Source: Undibacterium umbellatum
GTDB lineage: Bacteria; Pseudomonadota; Gammaproteobacteria; Burkholderiales; Burkholderiaceae_D
Assembly (NCBI RefSeq): GCF_014284125.1
Contig: NZ_JACOFX010000031.1
Coordinates: forward strand, 1-34,616
Direction: 5' to 3'
DNA: 34,616 nucleotides
Part shown: positions 7,355-22,300 of the stretch, one piece after another
How positions within the stretch are numbered: the first letter of the stretch is position 1
Layout: every line of letters starts with the position of its first letter
Made by a program: the position numbers and the translations under genes
The notes under the pieces: model-generated
Database searches by the model: none
Told to the model about the DNA's origin: nothing
Seen by the model: the letters and a program-made list of their open reading frames with translations, nothing else

Positions 7355-10300
7355 ATGACAGCGATTGTGACTGGTAGCGGCTTGGGATTGCAAAATAGCT
7401 CAATGAACACCCTTGGTAACCGGGGCGCCTCGGGCAATGCCAGGGCTGGCACAAACAATGAGAATATCTACGTCAATGCTGCCAATGGCAATTTGATGAT
7501 ACAGCGGCAGGATGAATTCTATGTATCTAGAGGCTTGGATTTATCGATATTGCGCACCTACAACAGCCAAGGTAAGTTAAATGATGGTGATAATGGCGAT
7601 AACTGGCATATAGGCGTTTACAAATCGGTTGCTTTGCTTAGTGGTACGATCAATACAGCCGGAAGCACCGTCATCAGAACCGAAGGTGATGGTAGCAAGG
7701 CGATCTACACTTACGATATCTCGAAACAATCATATGTCAGCACTGCTGGCGAGGGTGCTTACGATAAGCTGACCTACAAGACGGCCGACTCAACCTGGGA
7801 GTGGCGCGATGGTGCAACTCAACAAACAGAGGCATATAACGCCCTGGGCTTAATCGTTAGCAGTAGTGATGTTGATGGAGCAAAGACGACTTATACCTAC
7901 AATAGCGATAAGTTAATTACTTCAGTCACGGATGCGTCTGGCGATACAATTAATTTGACCTATGCTGGTAAAAACCTGGTCCGTCTTGCAGATTCCTACA
8001 ATCAGTCAGTCACTTCCTATACCTACGACAATTTAAATCGCCTGGCTAGCGTTAGTTTCAACTTGGGCACGACAACCAACGGCGTTGCCAACAAATACGA
8101 AACCACTTACACCTATGATGGCGACAGCTTGCGCATCGCCAGTGTTGGACAGACTGATGGAAGTACCCAGACCTTTACGTACATCCAGGTGGGAGAGCAA
8201 TTCAAAATTTCCACCATGACAGATGGTCAGGGCAATTTAACGCAGTTCATTTACGACACTGCTGCGGGCAGGACAGACCTGATTGATCCGATGGGGTATC
8301 TGACCAGCTATTTTTATGATGTGGATGGTCAGCTCACGAAAATACAAAGTCCTGCAGTTAATGGCGTCCGCTATGAAACCCGCTATGTCTATGACGAAAA
8401 AGGGAACATAACGCAAACCATTGATGGTAACGGCAATGTCAGCACCATGACATATGACGCCAATGGTAACCAGGTTGAGCAAAAAGATGCATTGGGCAAT
8501 AGCATCAAGCGTATCTTCAGCTCCACAAATCGCTTGTTGGCTGAAACTGCCAATACCAGCAATGGGGATCTCACTTTAGTCGCAACACGCTATGTCTATG
8601 ATGTTAAAGACCATGTGCGTTTTATTATCAGTCCTGAAGGACGTGTCACTGAATATCGCAACGATTCGCAAGGTAACGCCACCGCAAAAATTGTATATAA
8701 CGGCGCAGCCCTCGATGTCAGTACGCTTAATCTGGAAAGTGTCTTGTCCGAAGCCAGCATGGTAAGCTGGGTTGCGGCTCAGGATAAAACACAGACCACG
8801 CTGATTCAATACCTTAATTCGGATTATCGTGGGGGATTCCAAACAATCATTAGTCATGAGGGAACGGATAGCAACGGCAATCCTATATCCGGCGGTTTCA
8901 GTGAAGATCTGGTCTACGATCCCAAAGGACATTTGATCAGGACCAACCTGAATAGTTTTACCTATGATGCCCTGGGCAGGATGTTGAGTTCGAAAAAATT
9001 TGGCATCATCACGCTCTACCAATATGACGACGCGCGCCATACTATCACCACCAAATTGGCAAGTGGCCTAGCTAGCAGCAATGTCTATGATGCGGCTGGC
9101 AATCTAATCAGCGTCATACAAAGCAATCCAGTAACAAGCACAGTACTGGCGCAAGCAAAAAATTTCTTCGATGCTGATGGTCGTCTTACTACCAGACAAG
9201 ATGAGCGCGGCGTACGCACCCACTATTTTTATGATGCCATGGGCCGGCAGATTGCAGAAGTTAATGGCTTCGGAGGGATGACAGAGAATGTCTACGACGC
9301 ACTCGGTAATCTGACGCGTTCCGTCCGCTATGCCACTCTGGTCAATACCACGCTTTTATTGAATACAGATGGGACACCAGCCCACCCTGCGCTGGATACA
9401 CTCAGGCCCATTTCTTCCAATGAAGACAGGATCATCCGTAAAATCTACAACCAAAAAAATCAGGAAATTTACTCCATTGATGAACTGGGCTATGTCACAC
9501 AACAGATGTTTGACAGCCATGCGCAGTTGATCAGCAAAACCATTTACGCCAATGCCATCAATACGAGCGTTTTGCCAGCACAATTGACTGCTGCTGATTT
9601 GCAACTTGTGACCTCCGCAGACGACAGGCTAAGTCGGTATTTTTATAATAAGGATGGCAAACAAACCGCTGTACTCGATGCCGAAGGCTACCTGACCAGG
9701 AATATCTACGATGCCGCTGGCCGGATATCTAAAACCGTCAAATTCGCCACGGCGACCGATGTCGCCTTGAGAGCGACAGCCACCTTACCCCAATTGGCAC
9801 CTGGCGCATCCAGTGCAGATATCCAGATCAGGTTTTTTTACAATGGCATGGATAAATTGACAGGACAACTGGACGGGGAGAATTACCTTACAGAATACCA
9901 ATATAGCTACTACGGCGGACTTGCAAAAACAACGCGTTATGCAAACAAGGCCATCAATGTAGATACCGCTACCAAATTGGAGCAATTGCGCCCGCAGACC
10001 CACAGCCAGGACAAGGTAATTAACTATGGCGCTTTTGCAGATAATTTCGTTCATACGGAGTCCGGTTCTGGCACGCTTACTGGTGTTAAACGCTATGTCC
10101 GTGATGAAATGGGCCGTATCGTCAAGACTGAGGATGTGGGCGATTCAGGCAATATGGCAGTCCGTTATGATTTGCTGGGCAGAAAAATCGCCGATGTTTA
10201 TGGCTTGGGGGCAGTTTCCATTACTAGCAATGGCAATGTCAGCGGCTACTCAGCACAGGATGATGCCGTCTGGAAGAAATACCAAACCACCTATGAGTAC

Positions 10301-13300
10301 GACGACAATGGTCTGATGGTGCGCTCGCGCAGTGCCACCACAGGTGCCACGACTTTATATTTCTATGATGACGCAGGTCGTCTCACCCACACCATCAATA
10401 GCGTGGGTGATATACAAGCCATTCGCTACAATAGTTTTGGTGAAGTTATAGAGACCAAACAATTCGCCAAACATATCAATCTTGATGGACTGGCTGGTGG
10501 CAAAAATACTGCCTTGCTGGCCAAGCTGGCAGATGCCAATGATCCCCTGCATGATTCCTTGAAGCAGACAGAATACAATCTGCGTGGTCAAATCAAAAAT
10601 GCATTTGATGCCACGGGTAATACTACTTCCCGTGAATACAATGCCTTTAGCGAACTGGTCAAGGAAACCAGCCTGACCCGCAGCACCATGCTGCAAGAAG
10701 TCATGGCCTATCAATATGATCACCGTGGCCTGAAACTGGCGGAGATACTGGGTGCAGGTAATACGGCCTCAGTCAAGCGCACGCAATACGATGCATTTGG
10801 TCGTGTGATTGCCGTGACCGATGGCAATGGCAAGACAGCGACCAATCAGTATGACCTCAAGGGTCGTCTCATCGTCACTACCAATGGTGACGGTGCACAG
10901 CAATCCATGACTTACGATGCTTTTGATCGTAAGCTGCAAATCAAAGATGCCTTGGGCCGTGCAACGACTTACGTCTATAACGATAGTGATAGTACGCTCA
11001 TCGTCACCACGCCGGAAGGCATTGTCAGCACAACCCGTTTTGTTGCGGATGGTTACGCCAACAAGAAAGTTGCAAGCATTATTGACTCTAGTGGCAGTAT
11101 TGAATCCAATTCTTATAACGATGATGGCAGTATTTACGTAGAATCACGTCCATCGAGCAATATTTCTACTACCTATTTCTATGATAATGCGGGCCGCGTC
11201 AAACAAACGAATGATGCGTCTGGCCGAGTCACATTGTTTACCTACGACACAGAAAATCGTGTCCTGAGTAAAGTCTTTGATCCAACTGGCTTAAATCTGA
11301 AGACCACATATTCCTACGAGAATAATGGTCGTGCAGTGGTCATGACAGACCCTGCTGGCACGGTAACCAGGACCGAATATGATTTGAACGGTCAACTGGC
11401 ACGTGTCATTGTTGATCCAGAAGGTCTCAAGCTGCAAACCGATTACACCCACGATGCCAAAGGCAGGGAATTGACGGTTGCCCACAGCCAGGGCGGCATC
11501 GTGGCGAGTACGGTCAGATATGTCTACAACGACAAAGGCCAGCGCATACAAGAAATCAAAGATCCTGACGGCCTGGCCCTGGTGACTGCTTACGATTATG
11601 ACGGTGTGGGCAACAAGATCCATGTAACAGATGGCAACGGCCATGTCACCACCTTTGCTTATGATGCTGAAAATCGCTTGCTCAGCACCACAGATGCACT
11701 GGGTCATGTTAGCAGCAATGTCTATGACGCCGCCGGCAACAAGGTCAGCAGTACCGATGCACTGGGCAATACCACCAAGTACAAATACGATAAAAATAAT
11801 CGCTTGCTGGAACAGACCAGCCCGCTGGGTGTGGTGATCAGCTATACCTATGACGGTGCTAACAACCGGATTACCGCAACTGATGGGAACGGGAGGGTCA
11901 CAAAGTATACCTACAATATTGCACATCAGGTAAAAACTGAAACGGATGCCCTGGGGCGCGTTCATACCAATTGGTGGAATTCCAATGGCATTTTGCATAG
12001 CGAGACATTATGGGATGGAAGCAGTATTAACCATAGTCGCGACAATGCACAGCGGTTAACGCAAGATCAAACGCCTGTCGGTATTTTTGACTATACCTAC
12101 GATGGCATGGGGCGTGTTTTGACTGCGACCAAGCCAGGCAATCTCATCTCCAGGTGGGCCTATGACAAGGCAGGCCGCTTAGTCAAGGAAACCGACCCGG
12201 AAGGCAACGCCACCAGTTATACCTATGATGCCCTGGGTAACCGCCTGACGGCTACCGATGCACGCGGCAATACCAAGTCTTTTCGCTACGATGGTGCCAA
12301 TCGCCTGGTCAAAGAAACGGATGCTCTGGGCAATGCCACTAGCTATACCTACGATGCGGAAGGCAATCGTACCGGCGTTACCTTCGCCAATGGTGGTAAG
12401 TTTGTTTTTGCATATGACGCCGACAATCAACTGGTCAAAATGACTGATGCACTGGGCAATATCACCAGCTATACCTACGACAATAACCACAATCGCACCA
12501 GCATTACGGATGGGTTGGGTAATGTACAGCGCTTCCAGTTTGATGCCGGCAATCGACTGATTTCCGAGACTGATGCCCTCGGCAAGACTAAATCCTACGT
12601 CTATGACAATAACGGTAACCGTGCTTCGCTGACCGATGAGAATGGCAATGTCACTCTCTATGAATACGACAAAGTCAATCGCCTGACAAAAGAAACCAAT
12701 GCAGTGGGGCAGGTCAAGCTGCTTACCTATGATGTGATGGGTAATATTGCCAGCACTACTGAAAATGGCGTTGTCACGCAAAAATCCTATGCGTACGCTT
12801 TCTCAGGTAAGGTTTATCAAAGCACAGACAATACGACGGGTCTGGATGGCGACATAGAATACAGCTATGATTACTACACCAAGGAAATAATCGGCGTTAC
12901 CAATAAGCGTCGTTTAGCACAGACACAATATACCTATGATAAAAACGGCAGGGTATTGACTGAAAAAACAGGTGCCTATGTTGCCTTAACAAAAACTTAC
13001 GCCTACGATGCGAACGGTAATCTGGTCAAGTCAACAGATAAAGCAGGTCGTGCAACCACGTACACGTACGACGCCCTCAATCGTCTGACGAAACAGACAG
13101 ATCCGATGGGTTTTAGCAAGACCTATACCTATGATGCCATGGGTAACCGTAGCAGCATCACCGACGAGAATGGTCACACCACCAGTTTTGGCTATGATCT
13201 GAATAGTCAACTCATTAGCCAGACAGATGCACTAGGTCAAGTAACGCATTACAGCTATGACGCTGCTGGTAATCGTGTCGCGATGACAGACGCGCTGGGT

Positions 13301-16300
13301 CAGACAACTCAATATGCCTATGACGCCAATCATCGCCTGGCGACAAAAACGGATGCCATTGGCAACAAGACCAGCTACACCTATGACAACGTCGGCAATC
13401 TCATCGAAACCAAAGATGCCAAAGGCTATACGCAAAAAACCGCCTATGATGCTGGCAACCGCGTCATCAGCAAGACAGATGCACTTGGTGGCATAGAAAC
13501 CTACACCTATGATACGGTCGGCAATCTGGCCACCGTCACCGATGCCAATGGCCATACGACCACCTTTGCTTATGATGCTGCCCATCGTCTGACGAGCAAG
13601 ACAGATGCATTGGGTAAGGTCACCACTTATCGTGAATCCTACTATGACAGGGATCAGGAAAAAATTACGGTAACTGATGCAAACGGCAATATTGTTAACG
13701 ACATCTACACGACTGATGGCCAGCATCTCATGCATGGCAATGCCTCTGCTTGGGTCTATAACGTCTTCGATAACGCTGGCAACTTAATCAGTTCCACAGA
13801 CGAAAACAGCAAAGTCACCAACTACGTCTACGACGATAAAAACCGTCTGCTCAGCAAGAAAGATGCGCTGGGCAATAAAATCCGTTACGAATACGACGGT
13901 GTTGGTAACCTCACCAAACTGACCGATGCCAATGGCAAGGCCACCACCTATGTCTATGATGCCAACAACCAGCTCATCAGCACCACCGATGCCCTGGGCA
14001 ATGTGCAAAGCCAGACCTACAATGCGGTAGGTAAGCTCGGTAGCAAGACCGATGGCAATGGCAATAAAACCAGCTACTTCTACGATGCTGACAACCGACT
14101 GAACAAGATTGTCGATGCCATGGGCGTGGCAGAAACCTACACCTATGACAGTGTAGGCAACCGCACGGCCGTGACTGACCGCAATGGTCACACCACCAAC
14201 TACGAATATGATGGCAAGCACCAGCTCAGCAAACTTACGTCCGCGCTTGGATTCAGCGAAAGCTATGTCTACGACAAAGTGGGCAATCTGACGGCTGTCA
14301 CCAATAAAAACGGTTTTACTACCCGCTACGAATACGATGCCAATAACCGCATCATCAAAAAAACCGATGCTCTGGGTTTCACCACCAGCTACACCTACGA
14401 CAATGTCGGCAATTTACTCACAGAAATCAACACCAATGGCGTAGTCATCACCAGCAACACCTATGATGACCACAACCGCCTGATCAAGACCGTCGACGCT
14501 CTGGGTAAATCCACCCGTTATACCTACGACAATGTTGGCAATCGTCTCAGCATGACCGATGGCAATGCCGGCGTCACCAGCTACACCTATGATGCGGTCA
14601 ATCAACTGACTGCAGTCAGAGATGCCCTGTATCAGACTACGGGCTATACCTATGATGCTGCGGGCAACCGCACGACCATCACCGACAAAAACGGCAATGC
14701 CACCACCTACACCTATGACGCCCTGAACCGCATCGCAACGGCAACGGATGCCCTCGGCAAAGTCACCAGCTACACCTATGATGCAGCAGGCAACCGGACC
14801 AAGCTCACGGATGCCAATGGCCATGCCAGCAGCTACACCTACGATGCGGACAATCGCCTCTCCAGCATCAAGGATGCCCTCGGCCAGATCACCACTTACG
14901 AATACGATGGCGTAGGCAACCGCAGCAAACTGATTGATGGCAACGGCCATGCCAGCACCTATACCTACGATGCCGACAACCGCCTGGTATCAGAAAAAGA
15001 TGCCCTTGGTCACATCACCAGTTACGAATACGATGGCGTAGGCAATCGCAGCAAAGTCGTTGATGCCAATGGCCATGCCACCAGCTACACCTATGACGCC
15101 CTCAACCGCGTTACTGGCCAGACCGATGCCCTCGGCAATATTACCAAAATAGAATATGACGCCTTTGGTAACCGCAGCAAGATCACCGATGCCAATCTCC
15201 ATTCCAGCAGCTACACCTATGATCTAAACAACCGCCTGCTGACAGAAACAGATGCCCTCGGCAACCTGATCAGCTACACCTATGATGCCATGGGCAACCG
15301 TCTGAGCAAGACCGATGCCAAAGGCAACATCAGCACCTACACCTACGATAAGCTCAACAGACTCCTCAGCATCACAGATGCATTGAGCAAGGTCACCAGC
15401 TACACCTACGATGCTGTCGGCAACCGCCTCAGCAGCACCGATGCCAATGGTGTCCTGACCAAGTACGCCTATGACCTTGTGAATCGTCTGGTCAGCGAAA
15501 CCGACATCTACAACAAAGTCATCAGCTACGTCTATGATGCTGTTGGCAACCGCAGCAAAGTCACCGACAAAAACGGCCGTGAAACCCTCTACACCTACGA
15601 CGCTGACGACCAGCTCATCAGCGTCAAGGATGCCAATGGTAATGTCACTGGCTATGCCTATGATGCGGTCGGCAAGCTCAGCAAACTCACCGATGCCAAT
15701 GGCCATGTCACGGTCTACACCTACGATGCTGCAAATCGCCTCGTCAATGAAAAAGACCCTCTGGGTCAAATCACGTCCTACGAATATGATGCAGTAGGCA
15801 AGCGTACCAAAGTGACAGACCGCAATGGCCATGTCACCACCTACGTCTATGACGCTGACAACCGCCTCATCAGTGAAAAAGACCCTCTCGGCATTATCAC
15901 TGCCTATGCCTATGATGCTGTCGGTAACCGCAGCAAAGTCACCGACAAAAACGGCCATGCCACCAGTTATGGCTATGACGCCAATAACCGTCTCAGTAGC
16001 GAAACCGATGCCCTCGGCAATGTCACCAGCCTCAGCTACGACGCTAATGGCAACCGCAGCACACTGACCGATGCCAAAGGCAATGTCACCAGCTTTGCCT
16101 ATGACAAACTGAACCGCCTGACCAGCCAGACGGATGCGCTGGGTAACGTCACCAGCCATACCTACGATGCCGTTGGCAATCGCCTCAAGACAACGGATGC
16201 TAATGCCCATGTCAACAGCGCCACGTATGACAAACTCAACCGTCTGGTCACCCTTACCGATGCATTGGGCAATATCACCAGCTATACCTACGATGCTGTA

Positions 16301-19300
16301 GGTAACCGCATCAGCAGCACCAATGCCAGGTTGGCCGTCACCACCTATACCTACGATGCTGCCAACCGCCTCATTGCCGAGACCGATGCCCTGGGCAAGA
16401 TCAGCCGCGTAGACTATGACGCGGCAGGTAACCGCAGCAAAGTGACAGATGCTAATGGCAATGCCACCAGCTATACTTACGATGCCAATGACCGTCTCGT
16501 GAATGAAAAAGACGCACTCGGCAATATCACCAGCTACGCTTATGATGCAGAAGGTAACCGTACTAAACGCACGGATGCCAATGGCCATGTCACGACTTAC
16601 ACCTACGATGCCGATGACCGCCTGGTTAGCGAAAAAGACCCGCTGGGTCATATCACCGCCTATGAATACGATGCCGTAGGCAAGCGCACCAAAGTCACTG
16701 ACGCCAATGGCTATGCCACCCAATATGCCTATGATGCCAACAACCGCGTCATCAGCCAGACCGATGCGCTGGGCAATATCAGCCGCATAGAATACGATGC
16801 CCTGGGCAACCGCAGCAAAGTCACCGATGCCAACGGTCATGCGACCAGCTACAGCTATGATGCAGAAAGCCGCTTGCTGACCGAGACCGATGCTCTCGGC
16901 AATGTCACCAGTTACGCCTATGATGCTGTCGGCAATCTGAGCAAACGCACAGATGCCAATCTGCACGCCACCAGCTACACCTACGATGCCAATGACCGTC
17001 TGATCACTGAAACAGATGCACTTGGCAAAGTCACCAGCTACACCTATGACGCCGTTGGTAACCGCATTACCAGCACCGACCGGAACAAACGCGTCACCAC
17101 GTTTGCTTATGATTTGCTCAATCGTCTCATCAGTGAAACCGATGGTACCGGCGCAATCACCAGCTATGTCTACGACAACATCGGCAAGCGTACCAAAGTC
17201 ACCGATGGCAATGGCCATGCCACCAGCTATGTCTACGATGCAGCCTACAGACTGACCAGCCAGACCGATGCCCTAGGCAAGGTCACCACCTATACCTATG
17301 ATGCTGTTGGCAACCGTACCAAACTCACGGATGCCAATCTGCACAGCACCACCTACGTCTATGATGCAGATGACCGCCTCATCAGCGAAACAGATGCCGT
17401 CGGCAATGTCACTCAATATGCCTATGATGCCGTCGGCAAACTGATCAAGCGTACCGATGCCAACGGCCATGCCACCTCCCTGGTGTATGACGCCATCTAC
17501 CGTCTGACCACAAAAACCGATCCACTCGGCCTGGTGACGGCCTTTGCCTACGATGCCGTCGGCAACCGCACCAAGCTCACTGATGCCAATGGCCATGCCA
17601 CCAGCTACAGCTACGATGCTGACAACCGCCTGGTTTCTGAAAAAGACGCGCTAGGCAATGTCACCGCCTATGAATACGATGCCGTTGGCAATCGCAGCAA
17701 AGTCATTGATGCCAATAAGCATGTGACCAGCTTTGCCTATGACGCCGAAGACCGCCTCATCAGCCAAACCGATGCACTCGGCAAAGTCACGACCTATGAC
17801 TATGACGCTGGTGGCAACCGCATCAAGATGACCGATGCCAATGACCATGTGACCAGCTACACCTATGATGGTGTGAATCGTCTCGCCAGCGTCACCGACC
17901 CGCTGCGCAACACCACCTACCTCAGCTATGACGGTATCGGTCTCCTGATCAGCCGCAACGAAGGTATAGGCCATGTCACCGGCTTCAGTTATGACGCCGT
18001 CAATCGCCTGATCAAACAGACAGATGGTTTGGGCAACTTCAGCACATTTGATTACGATGCCGTTGGTAATCGCATCAAGATGACGGATGCCAATAAAAAT
18101 GCCACCACCTATGCCTATGATGATGCCAACCGCCTTACCAGTCAGACAGACGCACTCGGCAAAGTTACCAGCTATGTCCTTGATGGCGTAGGCAACCGCA
18201 TCAAGCTGTTTGATGCCAATGAACATGCCTCCAGCTTTGAATATGATGCCGACGACAGGCTCATCAGCGAAACCGATGCACTGGGCCACACCACCAGCTA
18301 TGCCTATGACGGTGTAGGCAAACTCGTCAAGCGCACCGATGCCAACGGCCACACTACCAGCTATGTGTATGACGCAGTTAACCGCCTGCTGAGTGAAACC
18401 GATCCTATGGGCTTCGTGACATCCTATGTCTATGACCCAGTCGGCAAACTCACCAAGCGCACCGACGCCAATGGTCATGAAACCAGCTACACCTATGATG
18501 CCAACAATCGTCTCGTTGCTGAAAAAGACCCTAGCGGCAACCTGACCAGCTACGAACTTGATGCTGTCGGTAACCGCATTAAAGTCACCGATGCCAATAA
18601 GCACGTTACCAGCCTGGCTTACGATGCAGATGACCGCCTCATTACCCAGACCGATGCCCTCGGCAACGTCACCAGCTTTGCCTACGATGAAGTTGGCAAC
18701 CGCATCAAAGTCACCGATGCCAATGGCCATGCAGTCAAGTTCGCCTTTGATAAAGCCAATCGCCTGATCAGCAAGACGGACGGCCTCGGTGCGATAACGT
18801 CTTATGACTACGACAAGCAAGGCAACCTCATCAGCCTGACTGATGCCAAGGGCGCAGTCACCACCTATGGCTATGATGCTGTCAACCAGCTCATCAGCCA
18901 GAAAGATGCCCTCGGCAAGATCACCACGTTTGAATACGATGCTGTCGGCAAGCGCAACAAAATGACCGATGCCAATGGCAACGTCACCAGCTACACCTAT
19001 GATGCCGATAACCGTCTTATCAGTGAAAAAGACGCTCTTGGTAAAGTCACTACCTATGCCTACGATGCTGTAGACAATCGTATCAAGACCACCGATGCCC
19101 TCGGTCATGCCACAACCTATACCTATGATGCCGACGACCGCCTCATCAGCGAAAAAGATCCCTTAGGCTACGTTACCTCCTACGGCTATGATGCCGTCGG
19201 TAACCGTACCAAGCTGACTGATGCCCATGACAGGGTGACCAGCTTTGCCTATGATGCAAACGACCGCCTCATCAGCCAGACCAATGCACTGGGCGAGATC

Positions 19301-22300
19301 ACCAGCATCGGATACGACGCTGTCGGCAACCGCATCAAACTGACCGATGCTAATGCCCATGCCACCAGCTATGCCTACGATGCAGCCAATCGCCTGGTGA
19401 CTGAAACAGATGCACTCGGTAATATCACCACATATGGCTATGACGCTGCCGGCAACCGCATTACTGCCACTGACCCCAGAGGCAATGTCACCACCTTTGG
19501 CTATGACGCTGATAACCAGCTCATCAGTGAACAAGACGCCCTCGGCAAGATCACGTCTTACGCTTATGATGCCGTTGGCAACCGCACCAAAGTCACCGAC
19601 AGAAACCAGAAAGCAACCAGCTATGCTTATGACTTGCTTAACCGTCTCATCACTGTCACCAATGCATTGGCTGAAGTCACTACCCATGAGTACGACAATG
19701 TTGGCAACCGCATCAAGACCAAAGATGCCAATGGCAACACCACCAGCTTTGCCTATGATGCCAAGAACCGTCAGATCAGCCAGACCGATGCGCTCGGCAA
19801 CATCAGCAAAGTTGAATACGATGCTGTCGGCAACCGTACCAAGTTCACAGATGCGAATGGCAAGGCCACGACCTACACCTATGATGCTGATGACCAGCTC
19901 ATCAGCGAAAAAGACCCGCTCGACAACGTCACCAGCTATGTCTACAATAAAGTCGGCAAACTCACCGGGCGCACGGATGCGCTAGGCCATGCCACCACCT
20001 ACACCTATGACGCCATCTATCGCCTTACCAGCGAAAAAGACCCACTCGGTGAATCCACATCGTATGCCTACGATGCGGTCGGCAACCGCACCAAAGTCAC
20101 AGACAGGAATGGCAATGCCACCACCTACACCTATGACGCTGTCAACCGCCTGATCGCAGAAAAGAATGCCCTAGCCAAGACCACCACCCATGTCTACGAT
20201 GCGGCCGGCAACCGCACCAAGACCACTGACGCCAATGGTCACGCCACCACCTGGGCCTATGATGCCGATAACCGCGTTATCAGCGAGACGGATGCACTTG
20301 GCAAAATCACCAGCATTGACTACGATGCCGTCGGCAACCGTACCAAGCTCACCGATGCTAACCTGCATGCCACCACCTATGCCTACGATGCCCTGAACCG
20401 CCTCGCCAAAGAAACCGATGCCTTGGGCAACTTCATTACCTATGACTATGACAAGGTTGGTAACCGCAGCAAGATTACCGACAAGAACGGTCATGAAAAC
20501 ACCTTCATCTACGACAATGCCAATCGGCTGACTGGCCAGACAGATGGTGCAGGCCAGCTCACCAGCCATGCCTATGATGCCGTCGGTAACCGTATCAAAA
20601 CGACCGATGCCAACAAGAACAGCACCAGTTTTGACTATGACGCCAACAACCGTCTGATCACCCAGACCAATGCGCTCGGCCAGGTCACCAGCATTGTCTA
20701 CGATGCCGTTGGTAACCGTAGCAAAGTCACCGACGCTAATGGCCATGCCACCAGCTATGCCTATGACGCTGATGACCGCCTCATCAGCCAGACCGATGCC
20801 CTCGGCAAAGTCAGCACCTATGTCCTTGATGCCGAAGGTAACCGCACCAAGTTCACCGATGCCAATGGCCATGCCACGTCTTACACCTACGATGCAGTCT
20901 ATCGCCTGACCAAACAAACCGACGCCCTCGGCCAGGTCACGGCCTACGACTACGATGCAGTAGGTAACCGCAGCAAAGTCACCGACGCCAACGGCCATGT
21001 CACCAGCTACCTCTATGACGCCGTTGACCGTCTCGCCAGCCGTACCGATGCCATGGGCAAGACAGCCAGCTTCACTTATGATGCGGCAGGTAACCGCATT
21101 GCTGCCAAAGATGAAAACGGCAATACCGTCAGCTATGCCTATGACCTCGTCGACCGCCTCATCAGCCAGACCGATGCCCTGGGCTATGTAACAGCCTTTG
21201 AGTATGATGCCGTGGGTAACCGCAGCAAGCTGACAGACCAGAACGGCAATGTCACCAAATACGCCTACGACAGCAACGACCGTCTCATCAAGCAAACCGA
21301 TGCATTGAGCGGTGTCACCCAGCACGTCTATGATGCTGTTGGTAACCGTATCCGCTTTGTCGATGCCAATCAGCACACCAGCTACTTCCAGTACGACGCC
21401 ATCAACCAGCTTGTTGCGAGTGTGGATGCAGAAGGCTTTGTCATCAGCCGTGGCTATGACCAGGTGGGCAATCTGGTGTCCCAGACCCATTTCGCCAATA
21501 AGTTTGCAGTCGCCAACTGGGATGGTAAAACTGCCATCAGCGTCACTGGCAATGCGGCGCTCGACCAGTCAGAAGGCTATGTCTATGACGCCGTCAACCG
21601 CCAGATCCAGCGTACCGATGGCGAAAGTCATATCAGCCGTCAAAGTTATGATGCTGTTGGCAACGTCCTCACCAGCACTGATGCCAATGGTCACACCACT
21701 ACCATGGTGTACGATGCCATCAACCGCATGACGACACAAACCAATGCCATCGGTGCCGTCAACAAGTTTGACTACGATGCCGTCGGCAACCGCACCAAGC
21801 TTACCGACGCATTGGGCAATGCCACCAGCTTTATCTATGATGCCAATGACCGCCTGAGCAGCAGCACCGCGGCCAATGGCATCATCACGGCCTTTACCTA
21901 TGATGGCATAGGCAGCATGACCAGCCGTACCGAAGCATCTGGCACTAGCCAGGCTTCCACCACGACCTGGACCTTCAATGCCGCCAACCAAAAAGTCAAG
22001 GAAACCAACGCGCTCGGTGGCGTCACCACCTATCTCAACGACAAGGCTGGCAACCTCGTCAAACTGACTGATGCAATCGGCAATAGCACCAGTTATGACT
22101 ACGATGCTAAAAACCGTCTGGTCAAGCAGACCGATTCACTCGGCTTTGCTACCGTCCTGACTTACGACGCCAAAAACAATCTGCTGACTAAAACAGATGC
22201 GCGCAATGGCATGGAGACACTGAGCTATGACGCCAATGACAGACTCATCAGCGACACTGACCGTAATGGCCATGCCACTACCCATGCATACGACCAGAGC

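Larger units (their letters stand above)
14459..21487 (+). repeat. Tandem 126-bp (42-aa) YD array in perfect register, about 56 units
   Basis: The codon for Asp of the T-D-A-N-G motif occurs at 14558, 14684, 14810, 15062, 16448, 17078, 17456, 17582, 17708, 18338, 18590, 19346, 19598, 19850, 20228, 20354, 20732, 20984, 21110, 21236 and 21362. All differ by whole multiples of 126. Copies are well conserved at the protein level but vary at third codon positions. The unit is two 21-aa YD half-units, one ending T-D-A-L-G and one ending T-D-A-N-G. Confidence 0.9.

Noticed and set aside
15224..17218. Antisense open frame of 664 codons
   Set aside because: It lies opposite the YD array. Because the repeat length (63/126 bp) is a multiple of three, an antisense frame free of stops in one unit stays open in all. 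The product is a monotonous echo of the repeat with no start signal.
14459..21487. Regular repeats as a CRISPR array
   Set aside because: There are no alternating identical repeats and unique spacers; the whole 126-bp unit is coding and repeats throughout.
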